DNA of 64,000 nucleotides from VAZQ01 sp963721005 (GTDB lineage Bacteria; Pseudomonadota; Alphaproteobacteria; Rhizobiales; Xanthobacteraceae). Positions within the stretch are counted from its first letter, which is position 1. Each line of letters begins with the position of its first letter. The position numbers and the translations under genes are program-made. Under the pieces are notes generated by a model. That model was not told where the DNA came from and did not search any database. It saw only the letters and a program-made list of their open reading frames with translations. The stretch is from NCBI GenBank assembly GCA_963721005.1, contig CAVRHR010000004.1, positions 558,001-622,000 of the forward strand, written 5' to 3'. This document shows positions 54,712 through 64,000 of this stretch, in pieces.

Positions 54712-56709
54712 CTACTTGATCGATGACGTCGTCTGCGCGACGCGCGCTGACGGCGTGGCGCGGGCCAGGACCTGATCGAGCTTCTCGCGCTGGTCCTCGA
54801 AGCCCGCCAACAGCGGGCCTTCGAGCACCCGGCCGCGCGGCAGCTTGACCTTCATGGGATCGATGAAGCGGCCGTTGATCATGATCTCGTAATGCACATG
54901 CGAGCCGGTCGAGAGGCCGGTCGATCCCACATAGCCGATCACCTGGCCTTGGCGCACGTGACTGCCTTCCTGCAGGTTGCGCGCAAAGGCCGACATGTGG
55001 CCGTAGGCGGTCTCGTAACCGTTAGCGTGCCGGATCTTGATGTATTTGCCGTAGCCGCCTTCCACCCCGATGAACTCGATCTCGCCGTTGCCGGAGGCGA
55101 AGATCGGCGTCCCGAACGGCGCTCCCCAGTCGACCCCGGTATGGATGCGCACCTGGTGCAACAGCGGATGGTTGCGGTCGCCGAACGGCGAGGTCATGAT
55201 TCCTTCCGACACCGGCTTGCGCACCAGGAATTTCTTCGCGCTCTTGCCGGTCTCGTCGTAGTAGTCGACGACATTGTCGTCGGTCGACTGGAAGCGATAG
55301 AATTTCTTGGTCTCCCCTGCGGTGGTCAAGGAGGCGTAGAGGACGTCGGCCTTCTCGTTGCTGCTTTCGTCCTCGCCGGCGAACAGGATCTCGAGCGAAT
55401 CGCCGGCCTGTACCTTGCGCTGGAAATCCACATCGTAGGAATAGATGCGAATGAGATCCTCGATCACCGGGCGGGGGATCTGGTTGCGCAAGGCGGTCTC
55501 GTAGATGCTCTGGTAGAGCCGCACTCCGCTGCCGTCGTCGACGTCGCTGTCGCTGGTCTGCGCCACCTCGGTGGTGGACGCCAGCACGTCGATGGGCACG
55601 TATTTGTCGGTATATTCCGAGAGCGCCACGATGGCGTCGACGCCGTTGTCGCCGGCGACGGCGACCCGCAGCGGCCGCAGCCGCTTGGGGTCGGTCGGAT
55701 CGAGCAGAACGCGCAGCTTCTGGCCTTCCTTGAGGCCGCCGTCGCGGCCGCGCGGCCCGAGCGCCGTGGTCACGTCCTTGATGTCCTCGGGCCGGGTGCC
55801 GAGATCGCGCAGCACCGAGCCGACCAACTCGCCCTTCTTCAGGGTGACGGTGCGCTCGTTCCAGGGATTGCCGCCGGTGGTCTGCGCGGTGGTCTTGGGC
55901 AGCAGGGTGATGTTTTCCGGCGCGATGCGGGTCTCGAAGCCCGCATAGGGGTTGGGGCCGCCCTCCGCCGCATAGGCCATCTTGAGGTTGGGCCCGTCGG
56001 CAGCGGCCAGCGAACCGGTGCTGCCGACCCGGATCGCGGCGTCGCGCACCCCCATCACCACCTCGTCCATGGCCAGCACCACCGCCAGCTTGGCTTTCGG
56101 CAGGACCGGCCCAAGGTCGCGGGTCACGAAGGACACTTCCGCATCCGGCTCGGCGCCCGGGTCGTCGGCCCCGGCGGCACCGCCGGGCGCTTCCGCCTCT
56201 GCCAGCATCTTCTGCGGATTGAACGGCGGGATATTGGCCGACAGCTCGGTCAGTGACATCGCGAGGTTGCCGGCGACCCGCACGAAGGGGCGCACCCGCA
56301 TGAGCTCGCGGTTGCCCACATGGGTGGTGGTGCTCACCCGGATGACCTGGCGGTGGGTGTTGGTCTCGCCGGCCGGCGGCAGCCGGTTGCTCTTGCGTAG
56401 CGAGGCGAGGTGATCGGCGAGGTTGCCGACCGCGCCGCGTAGCGCGACCTCGACCCGCTCCGGCACGGTCGCAAAATTGGTCTGGCCGTCCAGCGCTGCG
56501 AAAACGGCGCCGCCCATGAGGGCAGCGCCGCAAAGACCCGTCAGGATAGTCCCGCTGAACCACTGGACCGAAACCCGGCGGCGGTCGATCTCGCCATGGG
56601 TCTCGCCGTCCACGGAAAGTGGCGGCTCGTTGCCGAGGTCCAAACGCTCAGCATCGAAATTCCGGTATATGCCGCGCCGCTTGCCGTGTTCCAAGACTGA
56701 CGTCCCCAC
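54712..56709 (-). CDS. M23-family peptidoglycan metallopeptidase
   Basis: This protein of about 665 residues has one N-terminal membrane helix (FSGTILTGLCGAALMGGAVFAAL) and a long periplasmic region. A C-terminal LytM domain has zinc motifs HTGVDWGAP (within RIHTGVDWGAPFGTP) and HVHYEIMING. It probably cleaves or regulates cleavage of peptide cross-links. Members of this type are conserved in Rhizobiales. The start is uncertain: a GTG at 56709 is used here, while the frame is open to 56784 and homologues often begin nearer ERLDLGNEP. The catalytic His and Asp are retained, so it may be an active enzyme. Confidence 0.86.
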   Translation of the reverse strand: MGTSVLEHGKRRGIYRNFDAERLDLGNEPPLSVDGETHGEIDRRRVSVQWFSGTILTGLCGAALMGGAVFAALDGQTNFATVPERVEVALRGAVGNLADHLASLRKSNRLPPAGETNTHRQVIRVSTTTHVGNRELMRVRPFVRVAGNLAMSLTELSANIPPFNPQKMLAEAEAPGGAAGADDPGAEPDAEVSFVTRDLGPVLPKAKLAVVLAMDEVVMGVRDAAIRVGSTGSLAAADGPNLKMAYAAEGGPNPYAGFETRIAPENITLLPKTTAQTTGGNPWNERTVTLKKGELVGSVLRDLGTRPEDIKDVTTALGPRGRDGGLKEGQKLRVLLDPTDPKRLRPLRVAVAGDNGVDAIVALSEYTDKYVPIDVLASTTEVAQTSDSDVDDGSGVRLYQSIYETALRNQIPRPVIEDLIRIYSYDVDFQRKVQAGDSLEILFAGEDESSNEKADVLYASLTTAGETKKFYRFQSTDDNVVDYYDETGKSAKKFLVRKPVSEGIMTSPFGDRNHPLLHQVRIHTGVDWGAPFGTPIFASGNGEIEFIGVEGGYGKYIKIRHANGYETAYGHMSAFARNLQEGSHVRQGQVIGYVGSTGLSTGSHVHYEIMINGRFIDPMKVKLPRGRVLEGPLLAGFEDQREKLDQVLARATPSARVAQTTSSIK

Positions 56710-56784
56710 CGACCCGCGAAAGCGAGCGGACTGCCGCAACAACCCGTAAGGCGCCACGCGGCTGGACGGCCTGCCTGCCCCCAA

Positions 56785-57181
56785 ACGGTCCGTCCCTCGG
56801 ACCGGGCCTGCCCGTCATTGCAATCGGCGCGGCGGATCGACGATTGCCGATCCCTCGAACCGATTGTTTCAGCCGATTTTCGGGAACGCCGGACGAGGTC
56901 ACGAAGCAAGCGACCTTGGCGCAGATACCCCCCGAACCGACACCTCCCACCAGAACGCCAAGAACGGCGGAGGAATGTGGCCGCAGTGCGGCGTCACCCC
57001 AACTGTCACCCCAACCCCGCACATGTTTCCCGGAACCGCGATTTCCCGCCTATCGCAATCCCGCCGTAGCCGCTATTGGGCGTTCTCGAAGCGCCTGCTT
57101 GCGAGCAGGCGCAGATGAAGCGGTGTCTTTTGTGGCTACGGGTTCCAGCATTAAGTTCGACGTCAAGGCCGCCTTTTGGTG
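56785..57181. other. Intergenic region upstream of the rRNA operon
   Basis: There is no recognised gene. Short frames on both strands lack family resemblance. The 3' part leads into the rRNA promoter. Confidence 0.45.
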
Positions 57182-57211
57182 TTGACAGCCCACCGGCCCT
57201 AAGACTATATA
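57182..57211 (+). promoter_or_regulatory. Probable rRNA operon promoter
   Basis: TTGACA (57182-57187) and TATATA (57206-57211) are separated by 18 bp, about 425 bp upstream of the 16S start. GC-rich DNA between the -10 and position 57230 (CGGCGCGCCGT) could act as a discriminator. No competing promoter of this quality lies nearer. Confidence 0.65.
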
Positions 57212-57635
57212 AACCCATACGGCGCGCCGTCCGCCTCTCGGCGCGATGTCGCGCCTGTGAAGCACCTCACTGATATTCGGTGACCCAAGCTTCCGATCTC
57301 GATCGGAAGCGTGGAGCTTCGACGGCTCTCCGGCTTTGCGGGGAGAGGGGCCGGCGCGGTCCCGGGCTGTTTGACAAGTGAATCGGAAGAAAGAGAAACG
57401 TGGACGGCGGAGTCCCTGCGGGCTGCTCTGTTCGAGAAGGTCGACCTTCACGGGAAGGCCTTCGCGGGCGAGTGGCCGGAAGAGACTTCGGCGGTCTTAC
57501 GTTTCTAGGTCGTACACTGTTTTCGTGCAGGCGGCGTGCGGGCTTCAGGCGAGAGCTTGAGGCGTGCAGGTGCGCGCATGGAAAACGTGTCGGACCTCGT
57601 CAAACGTTGTGATCAGCCGGGTAAAGTTCTCATCC
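57212..57635 (+). other. rRNA operon leader
   Basis: This is the transcribed leader between the promoter and 16S. It contains several GC-rich hairpins (for example CTCTCCGG ... GGGGAGAGG at about 57327-57352). Processing stems around 16S are expected, but I could not fold them reliably by eye. Confidence 0.5.
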
Positions 57636-59232
<1,597 letters not shown>

Positions 59233-59459
59233 GATCCTTCAGAGGCGCCTCACGCGTCCTCTATCGGATCTCTTGGAAACATCAGGATGCGTTCGTTTTC
59301 AGGATGGGCGCATCCATTGGCGGGACACCGCCGTCTACGTTTCTCTTTCTTCGCGGACGAGCCCCGTGCCGCCGCATCCTCTGGACGTCGCGATTTGGAT
59401 GTTTGTCCCGAATTCGCGTCCGGATGCCGGGCGGCCGGTCCGAAGGACCTTAAACTCCC

Positions 59460-59536
59460 GGGCTTGTAGCTCAGTTGGTTAGAGCGCGCGCTTGATAAGC
59501 GTGAGGTCGGAAGTTCAAGTCTTCCCAGGCCCACCA
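59460..59536 (+). tRNA. tRNA-Ile (anticodon GAT)
   Basis: It is 77 nt, with acceptor GGGCTTG pairing CAGGCCC and encoded CCA. The anticodon stem-loop CGCTTGATAAGCG gives GAT. It is in the 16S-23S spacer, the usual rRNA-operon position. About 230 nt of spacer precede it. Confidence 0.97.
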
Positions 59537-59628
59537 AGTTCAGGAACCATCGATCAGGCGTCGCAATCGGACGTCGGATCGTGCGGGTTGATCCTGATCT
59601 TCGATCTCTGATCGCTGGCCATAGCTGA

Positions 59629-59704
59629 GGGGCCATAGCTCAGTTGGGAGAGCGCCTGCTTTGCAAGCAGGAGGTCGTCGGTTCGATCCCGTCTGGCTCC
59701 ACCA
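59629..59704 (+). tRNA. tRNA-Ala (anticodon TGC)
   Basis: It is 76 nt, starting GGGGCCATAGCTCAG and ending TGGCTCC plus ACCA. The anticodon loop CTGCTTTGCAAGCAG gives TGC. It is the second spacer tRNA, 92 nt after tRNA-Ile. Confidence 0.97.
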
Positions 59705-60041
59705 GCTGGTTGATCGAGCTTTAGGCTCGTCCGTGAAATGACAATTGCGCTTCGCGTTCGGCCGAAAGGCCGGAGGGCGAGACGCGATGCCGGTCCGGCT
59801 ACGCAAGTAGCCGGCCGGGATCTGAAAGATATCTGACATCGTGAAGAGGTAGGACCGCTCCGAGCACCGGGCGTGACGTAAATGTCGCGTTCGTGCGCTA
59901 ACTCCGAGCTCCGGTCGTGACGCAAGTCGCGAACGGGGTCAATTTGTCGGCTGCTTGACCGCACGCCGTCGGAACGGTCCGAAGCAAGCTGGTCTTTCTA
60001 ATCAGTGTCCCCACGCCGAGTGGTGGGCATTGATGATGAGA
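59705..60041 (+). other. tRNA-Ala to 23S spacer
   Basis: This is the 3' part of the 16S-23S internal transcribed spacer. It holds partly self-complementary GC-rich sequence (for example GGCCGAAAGGCC at 59760-59771, and GCCGGTCCGGCTACG nearby). No tRNA or ORF is supported. Confidence 0.55.
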
Positions 60042-62890
<2,849 letters not shown>

Positions 62891-63043
62891 TCTTCAATGC
62901 GCATCGCATGAAGCGTATGGACGACAGACACCAAACGTTGATCAAATGTTGATCCAGACGTTGTTGCAAATATCGATGTTGCGAGACCAGCTTGTGCGGA
63001 AGCCGCGGCCGGAGATCCGGCCGCGCGCTTCCCTGTCCTTGGC

Positions 63044-63164
63044 CGGCCTGGTGGTACTAGCGGGGAGCCTGTACCCGATCCCATCCCGAACTCGGCCGTA
63101 AAACTTCCCAGCGCCAATGGTACTAAGTCTCAAGACTTGGAAGAGTAGGTCGCTGCCAGGCCTG
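63044..63164 (+). rRNA. rrf: 5S ribosomal RNA
   Basis: It runs from CGGCCTGGTGGTACTAGCGG to CGCTGCCAGGCCTG. The conserved CCCGATCCCATCCCGAACTC and GAGAGTAGGTCGCTGCCAGG-type segments are present. The terminal stem is GGCCTGG / CCAGGCC. Ends are accurate to a few nt. Confidence 0.95.
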
Positions 63165-63215
63165 CCAAGGACAGACGCCTCTTACGAGGTCACCTCTTCA
63201 TGATGATCGGCTTCG

Positions 63216-63249
63216 AAAGCCGCCCGCGGTTCGCCGCGGGCGGCTTTTT
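63216..63249 (+). terminator. Rho-independent terminator of the rRNA operon
   Basis: A 14-bp stem AAAGCCGCCCGCGG / CCGCGGGCGGCTTT closes with a TTCG tetraloop and is followed by further T residues. It lies about 50 bp after 5S. No tRNA-fMet is seen between 5S and the hairpin. Confidence 0.9.
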
Positions 63250-63275
63250 GATTCAGGGCCCGCGATCGCCTCCGC

Positions 63276-64000
63276 TCAATCCCCCATCTCCCAGATCACG
63301 TCCAGCCGGCGCCGGAACGCGCCCGGCTTCTCCACGAACAGGCGCGAGGCGGTGCGGCGCGCCGCCGCCACGTGATCGCGCATGCGTTGTGCGATCGCCG
63401 GCGCCAGCCGCGAGCGCCATGGCGCCAGCGGCTGATGCGGCGCCATCAGGGCGGTGAGCAAAGTCAGGTCCTGGTGCCGGCCCAGCCGGTCGCGCAGGCG
63501 CTGGGCCTCGGCGACCCACGCCCGTCCGAAGCGCGGCCACAGCGGCGCCACGGTCTCCATCTGGTAGCGGTGGTTGACCACCCGTTTGCGCAGCTCGTGC
63601 AAATCCTCCGGGTCGGTCTCCGCCCAGCTTCGAGGCAGCGCGCGCCGCGTATCGCGGAATCCCAGCACCAGGCGATCCGACACGTCCGCGAAGGTCAAGG
63701 TGTGGAGCGGCCAGCGCTCGACCGCACCTTCCGCCTGCGCCAGCGTGGCGGCAAGGCGCAACCGCATGTCGCCGGTGAGCACATCGGTCTCGGCGTTCTG
63801 CCGCAACGCCTCGATGCGGCCCCGGATGGTCGCGAGCGAGCGGGCCGAGAGCGCCAGTCCGTGCTTGGCCAGATCATCGAGCGCATCGAGCGCCGATTGG
63901 CCGTCGCGCGCCCCGCCGAGCGAGCGGGCGAGATCGCGCGCCTGGTCGCGCAGCCCCCGGCCATCCTCGAGGAACGGCTCCAGCATGCGCAGGAACGCGC
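63276..64000 (-). CDS. CHAD-domain protein, 5' end outside window
   Basis: The open frame continues past the window edge (AFLRMLEPFLEDGRGLRD). Visible sequence is a CHAD helical domain with basic conserved helices (DLHELRKRVVNHRYQMETV, RLRDRLGRHQDLTLLTALM). CHAD proteins bind polyphosphate through conserved basic and His residues, often with a CYTH domain; the 5' part is not seen. The stop codon is at 63276-63278. Confidence 0.85.
   Translation of the reverse strand, partial: AFLRMLEPFLEDGRGLRDQARDLARSLGGARDGQSALDALDDLAKHGLALSARSLATIRGRIEALRQNAETDVLTGDMRLRLAATLAQAEGAVERWPLHTLTFADVSDRLVLGFRDTRRALPRSWAETDPEDLHELRKRVVNHRYQMETVAPLWPRFGRAWVAEAQRLRDRLGRHQDLTLLTALMAPHQPLAPWRSRLAPAIAQRMRDHVAAARRTASRLFVEKPGAFRRRLDVIWEMGD

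Overview
The window is high-GC chromosomal DNA from an alphaproteobacterium of the order Rhizobiales (Hyphomicrobiales). A Xanthobacteraceae or Nitrobacteraceae-like relative is the best guess. This rests on the 16S/23S signatures, the tlpA-argH-lipoprotein-lysA and ftsE-ftsX-ydcF-plsC gene orders, CpdR, DUF2125 and TIGR02302/DUF4175 proteins, and GC-rich palindromic intergenic repeats like those common in Bradyrhizobium-type genomes. Assignment below order level is inference.

Layout. 1-7.1 kb is a gene-poor accessory region. It holds a partial ankyrin protein, an RlpA-like protein, and a BlaI-BlaR1 module with two palindromic operators. The serine hydrolase gene next in that module is destroyed by an internal deletion, a complete IS3-family element and a 4-bp duplication. 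7.0-12.9 kb holds tRNA-Leu, an ankyrin fragment between two ~155-bp direct repeats, dsbB, an HNH nuclease, an esterase/AlkA-like glycosylase pair, gluQ and a soluble hybrid histidine kinase. 13.2-31.6 kb is rich in the ethylmalonyl-CoA pathway and its support: ethylmalonyl-CoA mutase, crotonyl-CoA carboxylase/reductase, methylsuccinyl-CoA dehydrogenase, a cobalamin adenosyltransferase for the B12 mutase, ETF beta/alpha as likely electron acceptor, and 3-hydroxybutyryl-CoA dehydrogenase. Interspersed are a YihY-family gene with a frameshift, two tandem chemoreceptors sharing about 955 identical bases, an amidohydrolase, a Cys/Met PLP enzyme, a HIG1-type membrane protein and a rhomboid protease.

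31.7-45.5 kb carries tlpA, argH, a small lipoprotein and lysA, then a TIGR02302-type membrane protein, cpdR, a zinc-ribbon/DUF3426 protein, ftsE (frameshifted)-ftsX-ydcF-plsC, a ChaC-like protein and a DUF2125 protein. 45.5-54.5 kb holds an operon for aromatic amino acids and histidine (chorismate mutase, hisC, tyrC), divergent from metX-metW, then a MOSC protein and clpB. 54.7-56.7 kb encodes an M23 peptidase. 57.2-63.2 kb is a complete rRNA operon (16S, tRNA-Ile, tRNA-Ala, 23S, 5S) with a promoter, a terminator, an unusual branched extension in the 16S V1 region and an extended 23S helix-9 segment. The window ends inside a CHAD-domain gene.

No CRISPR array, prophage or clear new defence system is visible. 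The best second-look items are the 16S V1 extension, the degraded Bla-type locus with its truncated cysteine-tailed BlaR1, the identical chemoreceptor halves, and single-base insertions in three conserved genes (etfA, ftsE, yihY), which may be sequence errors.
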